Shown here one piece after another: positions 17,391 to 24,282 of a stretch of DNA of 64,000 nucleotides. The stretch is from Theionarchaea archaeon. Its GTDB lineage: Archaea; Methanobacteriota_B; Thermococci; Methanofastidiosales; SZ-28-30. Position numbers and translations under genes: made by a program. The stretch covers positions 1 to 64,000 of the forward strand of contig JACVGT010000010.1 in assembly GCA_018992685.1 (NCBI GenBank), written 5' to 3'. Position 1 is the stretch's first letter. Each line of letters starts with the position of its first letter. The notes below the pieces were generated by a model. That model did not search any database and had not been told where the DNA came from. It was given only the letters and a program-made list of their open reading frames with translations.

Positions 17391-18122
17391 CTATAGGAGT
17401 TCTCTGGTGATATGCTGTGCAGCTTCCAGTACTCCTTCCCCGAGGTTTTTCTGAGAGACGTAACCCTCTCGTTCTCTTACAATCTCTTTGACTCTCTCAT
17501 GTGCATTTCCAACTGCCACAGGATACCCCACGCAGGACAACATTTCCAGGTCATTCATTCCATCCCCCACCCCAATCATATCCTCAAAGGGGATGTCAAG
17601 GCGCTCTCTCACTACTGTTAACCCGGTTTTCTTACTTAGCCCATTCTGCATCACATCTACTGCGTCCACATGAGCAATTACATACAGATTCAGACGTTCC
17701 TCTTGTATGATGTCCTTCAGATCTTGACTGACCTGGGGGATGTCTTCCCACTTTCTTGGGAAGAGACTGAACAGCGTCTCCTTTGGCTCTTCCCACACCT
17801 CGTATGCCGTGCTTCTATTTTCGAAGAAATGCTGTCTCACCTTCTTAATATCATTAATATGCCTGGTGTACAGTACTTTCTCTTTCTCACGAGGGAAGAA
17901 AACGTGTCCTCCCGATTCGCCAATTATTACCGTATCCTGGCGGAGCAACCCTGAAAATACCAGCCCTCCTGTAATATACCAGGGATGTTTGCCCGAGGCA
18001 AAGGAAATGTCCAGCCCTCCCCGTTCCAATTCCAGTATGCCGTCAATACTCTCCTTCTGGACTGGACATCCAGGAGGATTCAACACACCGTCAATATCGA
18101 AAACACAGAGCCTATAGGTCAT
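17391..18122 (-). CDS. HAD-superfamily (Cof-type) phosphatase
   Basis: 243 residues. The nucleophile motif F-D-I-D-G-V-L is at residues 6-12, S-F-A-S-G-K is the second motif, and G-V-G-D-G-M-N-D-L-E-M-L near 195 is the fourth, with a cap domain between as in the IIB (Cof/phosphoglycolate phosphatase) subgroup. The ATG at 18122 follows GGAGGGG; reading on upstream would run through the kinase gene in another frame. It overlaps the GHMP kinase end by 11 bases, so both likely act on one metabolite, perhaps a sugar phosphate. The substrate is not known. Confidence 0.85.
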   Translation of the reverse strand: MTYRLCVFDIDGVLNPPGCPVQKESIDGILELERGGLDISFASGKHPWYITGGLVFSGLLRQDTVIIGESGGHVFFPREKEKVLYTRHINDIKKVRQHFFENRSTAYEVWEEPKETLFSLFPRKWEDIPQVSQDLKDIIQEERLNLYVIAHVDAVDVMQNGLSKKTGLTVVRERLDIPFEDMIGVGDGMNDLEMLSCVGYPVAVGNAHERVKEIVREREGYVSQKNLGEGVLEAAQHITRELL

Positions 18123-19074
18123 GCAACCCCTCCACACGTACTCCATCATCAACGTGAACTGGGTAGACTGCTGACGTTTCCTCCAGAAGCCTATCTGCAA
18201 CTGATTTCTGGTTCCTCTCCCCTGAGCACAAGGCTGCAATGCACCCTCCCTGACCTGCCCCCGTCACTTTACAAGCCACCGCCCCTCCCTGATAAGCTGC
18301 CTCAATCAACTGTTCATTCTGAGGGATGGATCGACCTACTTCCCTCATTATATCTTGATTTTCCTTGACAATATCGCCCAGTTGTTCAATATCTTTGTTA
18401 ACAACGGCTCTTTTGCCTTCCCTGGTAATCCAGTCCAATCTCTCGATCAGTTCAACTACTTTTTTGTCCCCTGCTTTATATCTCCTGTACAACTCATCAT
18501 TAGAGGCTGCAGAGCTGTGGAATACACCTGTGTCAGCAACCACGAATCTTATGTCGCCTTTGTAGTGAGAGAGAGATTCTACTGTAGCATAGGGCTCCTG
18601 GTCCACAGGTCTATTGTTCTTTCCTCTGAAGTCCAGGAAGAGCAACCCTCCAAAGCTTGCTGCATACCAGTCCTGATATCCATTGAGCATGCCTAGATCT
18701 GTCTCTGCCCTCTGAGCCTGTTCTGCAATTTCGTACAAAGACATCACATTCTTGGTAAGAAGAGACATAGCGTACAGTACAGCCACACTCATGGACGCAG
18801 ATCCACCCAGTCCAGCAGACATAGGGACGTCTGTATGAATAGACAATTCAGCACTGAAGGAAGCTTTGACTCTGGCCAGAGTAGCCGTGAGTACAGGAAC
18901 CTGATCCTGAGCAACCGGGGCCCCCTCCATAATAACCGTTCCTTTCTCTGCAGAGACGATTTCACAGTATGTTCTCAAGGAAATGGCACTGCACAGCGTG
19001 CATTTGCCAAACATATCAGCAGCTCCACCTGAAAGATCAATACGGGAAGGTGCAGAGCACGTAACACGAGACAT
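18112..19074 (-). CDS. GHMP-family small-molecule kinase
   Basis: 320 residues of the GHMP kinase superfamily. The N-terminus reads A-P-S-R-I-D-L-S-G-G-A-A-D, the form seen in sugar kinases of the heptose-7-phosphate kinase (HddA) type rather than in mevalonate kinase. The ATP loop is S-A-G-L-G-G-S-A-S near residue 100, and V-T-G-A-G-Q-G-G-C near 285 is the third motif. It begins at an ATG overlapping the stop of the upstream membrane protein (TGATG) and ends inside the HAD gene. A kinase and a phosphatase in one transcript suggest a sugar-phosphate step; this is inference. Confidence 0.8.
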   Translation of the reverse strand: MSRVTCSAPSRIDLSGGAADMFGKCTLCSAISLRTYCEIVSAEKGTVIMEGAPVAQDQVPVLTATLARVKASFSAELSIHTDVPMSAGLGGSASMSVAVLYAMSLLTKNVMSLYEIAEQAQRAETDLGMLNGYQDWYAASFGGLLFLDFRGKNNRPVDQEPYATVESLSHYKGDIRFVVADTGVFHSSAASNDELYRRYKAGDKKVVELIERLDWITREGKRAVVNKDIEQLGDIVKENQDIMREVGRSIPQNEQLIEAAYQGGAVACKVTGAGQGGCIAALCSGERNQKSVADRLLEETSAVYPVHVDDGVRVEGLHDL

Positions 19075-19583
19075 CACCTCTCTTTTCTGGAGCCTTTCTT
19101 AAATAGGTTTTCTCTGAGTGAGACGGTTGAAAAGTCAGTCGTTCCCAGAAGGACATAAATGACAGCCAGTCCACAAAAGAACTCAAGAACAACCCTGAGT
19201 GAGGTCAACACTGTAGTCACACTTGAAGCCTGAGGCAGAAATATGATCTTCACAAAAACTTTCTGTCCAACAACCACAAGATATGTGAAAAAGAGTACAC
19301 TAATTCCCACATAAGACATGGAAGGCGGCATCTTTCGGATCAGGAAAAAAAGACAACCTGCAGAGAGTATAACGCCTGCTAGAAACACGTATGGCAGAGG
19401 CAGATAGACCCCCACCCTCATTGCCAGAGAAGAAACCCCAAAGATTGCATAAAAAGGGAAGTACATCGCATAGGGCAATAGTTCCGATGCAGATATTCGT
19501 ATCCCTGTAATGAACAGAAGTGAGCTCACGGCAGATGAGATGACAAGGAGAGCCAAGACACCTACCCTGCTTGAGGATTCCAT
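19074..19583 (-). CDS. Membrane protein, first gene of the GHMP kinase operon
   Basis: 169 residues with five hydrophobic segments and a basic C-terminal tail (L-F-K-K-G-S-R-K-E-R). I recognise no family. ATG at 19583 follows GGAGGTG at the right distance; the in-frame GTG at 19592 falls within that site. Its stop overlaps the kinase start, so the three genes (membrane protein, GHMP kinase, HAD phosphatase) are one operon. A transport or anchoring role for the same pathway is possible but not shown. Confidence 0.7.
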   Translation of the reverse strand: MESSSRVGVLALLVISSAVSSLLFITGIRISASELLPYAMYFPFYAIFGVSSLAMRVGVYLPLPYVFLAGVILSAGCLFFLIRKMPPSMSYVGISVLFFTYLVVVGQKVFVKIIFLPQASSVTTVLTSLRVVLEFFCGLAVIYVLLGTTDFSTVSLRENLFKKGSRKER

Positions 19584-19643
19584 GGGCTGCACCTCCTGAC
19601 TGGTATCAGATGCTTCATGCTTCTCATCAGTTAGGTTCGTGAG

Positions 19644-19683
19644 GAAAAAGTAATAAGAAAAGAGTTAAAAAATATAAAAGAAA
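19644..19683 (-). terminator. U-rich terminator after the pilin gene
   Basis: Read on the minus strand just after the pilin stop, the sequence is a series of T-runs (six T, then two groups of four and five), the usual archaeal termination signal. Confidence 0.6.
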
Positions 19684-19688
19684 GTTGT

Positions 19689-20099
19689 CTAACCCTTCAC
19701 TTTGAACTTGATCTGGGTTCCTTGTTCGGTGACCAACATGCAGTCGTCTCCACCAGCATAGGTACCGGTTAACGTTACACAGGTTACACTGTCTGCTGTC
19801 AATTCTGTGCCAATGCTGGAGGCTATAAGTGATCCAGTATCGTCATACTCAGCGTCGAGTACAGCAGACGTGTTCAGGGCATTACGGATACACACTTCAA
19901 GAGCACCGCTGCTGAGCCTCTGATTTTCAAGCACGAGCTGCTCAGCTTCTCCACTCTCTGCACCGGTTTTTTCAGAAGTAAATCCGCTGGCCCATGCATA
20001 CACAATGACAGCAATGGCCACTGCAACTGCGATCATCAGAACGACTGCAATAACAGGGGATACACCCTTCTTTTTCATTAGTCTCTTGAGGAACTTCAT
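19689..20099 (-). CDS. Archaeal type IV pilin
   Basis: 136 residues with the hallmark archaeal pilin N-terminus: basic K-K-K-G followed by V-S-P-V-I-A-V-V-L-M and a long hydrophobic stretch to about residue 35. Archaeal prepilin peptidase would cut after K-K-G-V-S-type sites; the mature hydrophobic helix then packs into a pilus core. The rest is a small Cys- and Thr-containing soluble domain. ATG at 20099 lies eight bases after GGAGG; upstream in-frame codons precede the TATA-predicted start. The promoter is very strong by eye and faces an Lrp-like regulator gene. Confidence 0.88.
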   Translation of the reverse strand: MKFLKRLMKKKGVSPVIAVVLMIAVAVAIAVIVYAWASGFTSEKTGAESGEAEQLVLENQRLSSGALEVCIRNALNTSAVLDAEYDDTGSLIASSIGTELTADSVTCVTLTGTYAGGDDCMLVTEQGTQIKFKVKG

Positions 20100-20142
20100 A
20101 CGCTCATACCTCCTTTCCTTTTGTATAATATTTTCAGGCATC

Positions 20143-20151
20143 CTTATAAAG
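20143..20151 (-). promoter_or_regulatory. TATA box of the pilin gene
   Basis: On the minus strand, CGAAACC followed by TTTATAAGG gives a textbook BRE/TATA. Transcript start is expected near 20121, leaving a leader of about 20 bases with GGAGG. Confidence 0.75.
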
Positions 20152-20165
20152 GTTTCGCTTTGACA

Positions 20166-20252
20166 TTGCGAAATTTACACGAGTAATTGAAATTCTCGCA
20201 AAAACGGGATTGATAGTTGCGAGTTCACCAGAGAACCGCAGCTTTCTTGCGA
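20166..20252. promoter_or_regulatory. Four TTGCGA sites between the pilin and regulator genes (candidate operator)
   Basis: TTGCGA occurs at 20166-20171, 20217-20222 and 20247-20252 on the plus strand and at 20196-20201 on the minus strand. Spacings are 30, 21 and 30 bases, close to whole helical turns. The array fills the space between the two divergent TATA boxes. It is a likely binding region for the Lrp-like protein encoded alongside. Confidence 0.5.
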
Positions 20253-20256
20253 AAAC

Positions 20257-20265
20257 CTTAAATAT
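20257..20265 (+). promoter_or_regulatory. TATA box of the Lrp-like regulator
   Basis: CCTTAAATA follows GCGAAAA. Transcript start is expected near 20287, at the ATG of 20286, so the mRNA would be leaderless. Confidence 0.6.
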
Positions 20266-20285
20266 AGGTGTTAGTAATTTCATTC

Positions 20286-20705
20286 ATGAAAGAGAAGGAC
20301 AAGCGTATCATTGAGATTCTCAAGAAAGATTCCCGTGTTCCTGTCATTGCCATTTCCAAGAAGACCGGTATACCAGATACCACAATTCACTTTCGCTTGA
20401 AGAAGATTCAGGAGTGTGTGGACCGCTTCACGCTGTGTATGGATCATGAAAAAATGGGATACACCCTTTATATGCTTGAAGTGGAACCTGAACGCTATGC
20501 TCTTGATTTTATTACCGAAAAGAATGTAGAATCTGTTATTAACAACCTGAAAAAGATTGAAGGGGTACTTTTTGTGGCCCAGAGTAATGGTTCTATGGTT
20601 GCATTCTGTCGCAGCAAAGAACGACCGAATATTGAGATTCCCGGGGCTTCCGTCAGAAGGATTCTTCCCATAAAGAGACGATGGGGTAACTTCGCTGAAT
20701 ACTGA
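20286..20705 (+). CDS. Lrp/AsnC-like transcription regulator
   Basis: 139 residues. The N-terminal winged helix-turn-helix reads K-R-I-I-E-I-L-K-K-D-S-R-V-P-V-I-A-I-S and I-P-D-T-T-I-H-F-R-L-K-K-I, typical of Lrp/AsnC proteins. A C-terminal region with beta-rich character could be a small ligand-binding or dimer domain, though it is less typical of the RAM domain. The gene diverges from the pilin gene across four TTGCGA sites and probably controls the pilin, itself, or both. The start is chosen from the TATA spacing (leaderless). Confidence 0.8.
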   Translation: MKEKDKRIIEILKKDSRVPVIAISKKTGIPDTTIHFRLKKIQECVDRFTLCMDHEKMGYTLYMLEVEPERYALDFITEKNVESVINNLKKIEGVLFVAQSNGSMVAFCRSKERPNIEIPGASVRRILPIKRRWGNFAEY

Positions 20706-20878
20706 CTTTTTTCAGTACTAGAAATGCATGACAGAGTATGGCAAGGTTCCGTGCCTGTATTGTGCTACTGCTATGAAAACATCAATCCACGCGTACTTCC
20801 AATACACTGAATTGGTTCTTGATCTTCAACAATCCACAGGTTCTCCATCAGAAAGATGAAATCAAAAGTGAACGAGGT

Positions 20879-21337
20879 TCATGGAAGAGGAACCATGATG
20901 TCGCCCGCAAACAACAGCAACAGTACGAGAGCCAAGAGAAAGCACACAATTACCGCAATAAGATAGATCACCTGTATGATCCACAGTGAATACACCGATA
21001 ACAGCTTGATGTTCATTTCTTTGATTTTCTTTTCCCATGTCTCCCTGACTGTGAGACCCAATGCAAACAAGGCACAACTGGAGAAAAACAATCCCAAGGA
21101 AAGAAAGAATAATTCAAAACGTATGTCATACCAGATGAACGATCGGGCAACGTAGGATGCAGCGAAAAGTAGAAGACAAATGCAAAACAGGGATGCCAGA
21201 AACTCTGAGGACGGCTTGAGCTGTTCCTTGTAGAAAATTTTATAGAAAACGAATAAGATCTCTATGTACGCGAATGAATACAGAATAATCAGGCTGAACT
21301 CGATCACCAATGAAATGAATTCGACAATATCGATCAT
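20879..21337 (-). CDS. Small membrane protein downstream of tRNA-Ile
   Basis: 152 residues with four hydrophobic segments and no recognised family. ATG at 21337 follows GGAGAGGATGCT. The tRNA-Ile gene ends only 26 bases before it on the same strand with no separate TATA box between, so the tRNA and this mRNA may come from one transcript. Charged residues (E-K-K-I-K-E) lie between the second and third hydrophobic segments. No function is proposed. Confidence 0.65.
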   Translation of the reverse strand: MIDIVEFISLVIEFSLIILYSFAYIEILFVFYKIFYKEQLKPSSEFLASLFCICLLLFAASYVARSFIWYDIRFELFFLSLGLFFSSCALFALGLTVRETWEKKIKEMNIKLLSVYSLWIIQVIYLIAVIVCFLLALVLLLLFAGDIMVPLP

Positions 21338-21363
21338 AGCATCCTCTCCTTGATACAGGGTAG

Positions 21364-21438
21364 TGGGCCCGTCGAGATTTGAACTCGAGACCTCCCGGTT
21401 ATCAGCCGGACGCTCTAACCAACCTAAGCCACGGGCCC
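21364..21438 (-). tRNA. tRNA-Ile (GAU)
   Basis: The minus strand folds as a cloverleaf: acceptor GGGCCCG pairs with CGGGCCC, U8 is present, and the anticodon stem CCGG(C)/CCGG flanks loop CTGATAA, giving anticodon GAU. The T arm holds GTTCAAATC. The discriminator is A, and CCA is not encoded. No intron is seen. It serves the product of ileS at 284. Confidence 0.93.
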
Positions 21439-21470
21439 GTGAAGGCGTGTACACCCTCTTTCATCCACCC

Positions 21471-21480
21471 CTATTTAAGG
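21471..21480 (-). promoter_or_regulatory. TATA box of tRNA-Ile
   Basis: CCTTAAATAG on the minus strand lies about 35 bases before the tRNA 5' end. Confidence 0.55.
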
Positions 21481-21489
21481 TTTTTCCCT

Positions 21490-21803
21490 TGATTTGATCA
21501 GCTGCCAGAGAAAGAACTTCGTCAGATTGGCAGGCTTCAAGTGTCTACGTCGCTGGAAGTAAGGCAAGTGCAGGAATGGCAATCCTGTGACCGTTCGTGG
21601 ATTGCTAGGGAAATGGCATCAGGATGAAAAGATGAAAGAAAGAATTCCCAGCAAACTCTTGGTGATCGACGACAAGAGTCCCAGTCTTTTGTCAAAACTT
21701 CCGCTATTGTGGAATTACTCCTGGGAAGAAACCGTTCTTTGTAGGGATTCAGATGCTGAAGGTGCCAGGGTTCACGAGTTCAGCTATTGGAGTAGCAGGT
21801 ACA
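21490..21803 (+). pseudogene. Possible decayed gene fragment, unidentified
   Basis: One plus-strand frame reads F-D-Q-L-P-E-K-E-L-R-Q-I-G-R-L from 21493 to a TGA at 21625. A second frame then continues with L-L-V-I-D-D-K-S-P-S and W-N-Y-S-W-E-E-T to about 21840, overlapping the 3' end of the mutY-like gene. Composition is protein-like, but there is no ribosome site, promoter or single open frame. It could be a frameshifted remnant. I recognise no family. Confidence 0.25.
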
Positions 21804-22661
21804 TCAGACAAGTGAGTAGCCATCATGTATCTCTTTTATAAGTCCTTCCTTCTCCAGTTGCTTGATGATTCTCATCACCCGTTGAGATGCACCGCATTCT
21901 CGAATTAGCACTCCTGTGGATCGAGGGCCATCCAGCAGGATGTGGAGAATCTTCCCTCTGATCTGCCTGTCACTTCCTTCAAAGGGCGACTGTTTCTGAT
22001 GGTGAGCGCTCCTTCTGCTCGGGTTCTTCTCTGATTTCTTGATCATGACCCCGTAGTCCATCAGGGCGTAATACCATTCTCGAGGATTCCTCCTGTCCAG
22101 TGTCACCTTCACAAGAGGCAGAATCTCTGTGTCTCTGACAATCTCCCGATCACTGAAAAAGAAATGTATGTATACAGTCCTGATGTTAGTCTCAATGAAG
22201 ACAGCAGGCTTCAAGAAAGCAAAGGCAGCAAGTGCCCCGGCTGTGGCCTTGCCAATCCCAGGAAGTGTTTCCAGGATGGCAACATCTGACGGCAAATCCC
22301 CGTGAAATCTTGTAACTACCAGTTCTGCAGTCTTTTTAAGGTTTAGAGCTCTGCGATTATATCCCAACCCCTGCCACACTTTCAAAACGTCCTTGAAAGG
22401 GGCGTCGGCCAACGCGTGGATATCAGGAAATGCATGGATGAACTGATTGTATTTTGCTTTCACCCTCTGAGTCTGTGTCTGCTGAAGCATGAATTCAGAT
22501 ACAAGAATTCGGTAGGGATTTGTGGTTTCTCTCCACGGAAATGACCTACCACAGACTGAATAGTAGTCGTAAATGAGGGTTCGGAAAGCTGCGATGGATT
22601 CAGGTGCCAGTGGGGACGCTTGGAATTTCCTGTCTCTACCATCGTGAGACACTTCCTTCAT
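21804..22661 (-). CDS. MutY-like HhH-GPD DNA glycosylase lacking the Fe-S cluster
   Basis: 285 residues. V-S-E-F-M-L-Q-Q-T-Q-T near residue 54 matches MutY's adenine-binding segment, with Glu56 at the catalytic position. L-P-G-I-G-K-A-T-A-G-A at 133-143 is the helix-hairpin-helix. The usual catalytic Asp of L-D-G-N-V is replaced by Glu157 in I-E-T-N-I. The four Cys of the [4Fe-4S] loop are absent; instead the region reads N-P-S-R-R-S-A-H-H-Q-K-Q-S. The C-terminal 60 residues form a winged-helix-like unit rather than the MutT-like domain. It belongs to a divergent clade, probably still a base-excision enzyme. Confidence 0.8.
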   Translation of the reverse strand: MKEVSHDGRDRKFQASPLAPESIAAFRTLIYDYYSVCGRSFPWRETTNPYRILVSEFMLQQTQTQRVKAKYNQFIHAFPDIHALADAPFKDVLKVWQGLGYNRRALNLKKTAELVVTRFHGDLPSDVAILETLPGIGKATAGALAAFAFLKPAVFIETNIRTVYIHFFFSDREIVRDTEILPLVKVTLDRRNPREWYYALMDYGVMIKKSEKNPSRRSAHHQKQSPFEGSDRQIRGKILHILLDGPRSTGVLIRECGASQRVMRIIKQLEKEGLIKEIHDGYSLV

Positions 22662-23139
22662 GCTATTTAGACAGGTTCATACTTTAAAGACTTTCACAGA
22701 CTACCTAAAGAAAATACGTGAGCTTGTCAACGAATGACAGCACATTCTCTATGCTCTTTCACTGCTGCGCTGAGCCCGCAGTTCTAGGTTAATTGGCAAA
22801 GTGCAATCTTTGCTCCTGCCAATTCCTGGGATATTCTTATGATGAACGAGCATTGTTACCTCCTATTCATCGCATTTCCTAAATCTTTTTCTTGCTTTTC
22901 ATCTGCAACACCCCGGACTCACTAATACTACCGTACTGAAGAAGACCTCATAGCTTTTTGCGGTCAGTGCTGTTGCGATTGTAGTCATCGTAAGAAGATT
23001 CGGCTTCAGGGCAAAGGATCTCTTGAGAGAGATTAGAACCTAACACTGGATGTAAAGAATACATGAAGAACAAGAGAGGGGAATGACATAGATTCGGCGT
23101 TATTCCAAAGGCTTAAAAATCTCTACAAAAAAAAGAGGC
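22662..23139. other. Intergenic region with a strong hairpin
   Basis: No protein-coding frame with a ribosome site is seen in these 478 bases. A minus-strand TTTAAAG near 22683-22692 is the mutY-like promoter, and GCTTAAAAAT at 23111-23120 is that of purP. Between them AATTGGCAAAG (22791-22801) can pair with CTTTGC (22808-22813) and CAATT (22820-22824), with extra AGG/CCT pairing outside. It may be a small RNA or a terminator; nothing decides this. Confidence 0.3.
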
Positions 23140-24123
23140 ATGGTTACGATTGCCACCTTAGGCTCACATTCTGCATTGAATATCCTCGCAGGTGCCAAGG
23201 ATGAAGGGTTTAAAACACTCCTCCTGTGCGAGAGATCCCGCACTTTCTATGAACGGTTTAGTGTTGCTGATGAGATCATGTATTTGAACAGCTTGTCAGA
23301 AATCAAAGACCCGCAGCTGCAGGAGACTCTCATACAGAAAGAGGTCGTTCTCATTCCTCATGGTTCTTTCATTTCCTATCTTGATATAGACTCTTTGGAG
23401 ACTGAGTTCACTGTTCCCATTCTGGGAAATAAATACCTGTTCAGGCATGAATCTGACCGGAATTTAGAGAGAGAATGGTTCCTGAGAGCAAACGTACGGA
23501 TACCACGTACTTTTTCCCCTGACGAAATTGACACGAGAGTTATCGTGAAATACCATGGGGCCAAAGGAGGGAAAGGATACTTCACTGCAGATACTCCTCA
23601 GGAGTTTTACCACAAGCAGAAAGAGAATGAAGAAAAGGCAGAAATCCAGATTCAGGAATGGATTCACGGCGTAACAATGTACTTCCACTATTTCTACTCT
23701 CCTCTCAACAGGGAACTGGAACTGACAAGCATTGACCGCCGGTATGAAACTACTGCTGACGCCGTGGTCAGCCTGCCGAACAGAGAACCAACCTATGTGG
23801 TTGTAGGGAATTTTCCGCTGGCCATAAGAGAATCCTTGCTGGAACAGGTCTTTGATATTGGAGACAAGATGGTTGAAGCGTCTCAGACCCTTCATGAACG
23901 GGGATTGATTGGTCCTTTCTGTCTGGAGACTATTATCACAGACAAGCCAGAAATTGTAGTCTTTGAGATTTCGGCCCGAATTGTTGCGGGTACCAACATT
24001 TTTGTCCCATATTCTCCCTACTCCTATGCTAAGTATTTTGAACCCATGAGTGCAGGAAGACGCATCGCCCGGGAGATAAGAGAAGCAGTCGCCAGAGGAC
24101 GACTTAAAGACATTACCACCTAG
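23140..24123 (+). CDS. purP: FAICAR synthetase PurP (formate-dependent)
   Basis: This archaeal enzyme uses ATP and formate to convert AICAR to FAICAR, replacing the folate-dependent step of bacterial PurH. The protein (327 residues) begins T-I-A-T-L-G-S-H-S-A-L-N-I-L, then shows I-V-K-Y-H-G-A-K-G-G-K-G-Y of the ATP-grasp and F-E-I-S-A-R-I-V-A-G-T-N near 285. The TATA box at 23111-23119 puts the transcript start at the ATG, so it is leaderless and monocistronic. The rest of the pathway is in the operon at 55286 onward. Confidence 0.9.
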   Translation: MVTIATLGSHSALNILAGAKDEGFKTLLLCERSRTFYERFSVADEIMYLNSLSEIKDPQLQETLIQKEVVLIPHGSFISYLDIDSLETEFTVPILGNKYLFRHESDRNLEREWFLRANVRIPRTFSPDEIDTRVIVKYHGAKGGKGYFTADTPQEFYHKQKENEEKAEIQIQEWIHGVTMYFHYFYSPLNRELELTSIDRRYETTADAVVSLPNREPTYVVVGNFPLAIRESLLEQVFDIGDKMVEASQTLHERGLIGPFCLETIITDKPEIVVFEISARIVAGTNIFVPYSPYSYAKYFEPMSAGRRIAREIREAVARGRLKDITT

Positions 24124-24167
24124 AGGGGATGGAACACACGGGACAACCGGTTCAGGAGAGGAAAGAA

Positions 24168-24176
24168 TATTTAAAC
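24168..24176 (+). promoter_or_regulatory. TATA box before the small frame and Fe-S protein gene
   Basis: ATATTTAAA; the centre at about 24172 predicts transcription from about 24198, the A of a small frame's ATG. Confidence 0.6.
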
Positions 24177-24197
24177 GTGGGAAAATTGATGGTGTCC

Positions 24198-24278
24198 ATG
24201 AATAATCAGAGCGCCTCTCGGAATCCCGCTGGTCAGAAGCTGGGGATCGGAGGCATCTACCTCTGGTTCATGAGGTGA
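24198..24278 (+). CDS. Small leaderless 26-residue frame coupled to the Fe-S protein gene
   Basis: ATG at 24198 coincides with the predicted transcript start. The frame runs 26 codons, ending G-G-I-Y-L-W-F-M-R, and its TGA is part of the GAGGTGA ribosome site of the next gene, whose ATG is four bases on. Translation of this frame would therefore end on the next gene's ribosome site. It could be a small protein, a coupling leader, or chance. No homologue is known to me. Confidence 0.4.
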   Translation: MNNQSASRNPAGQKLGIGGIYLWFMR

Positions 24279-24282
24279 TCAG

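Noticed and set aside
22838..22940. C/D box small RNA starting at ATGATGA
   Set aside because: The nearest CTGA lies about 100 bases away and no internal D'/C' pair is seen.
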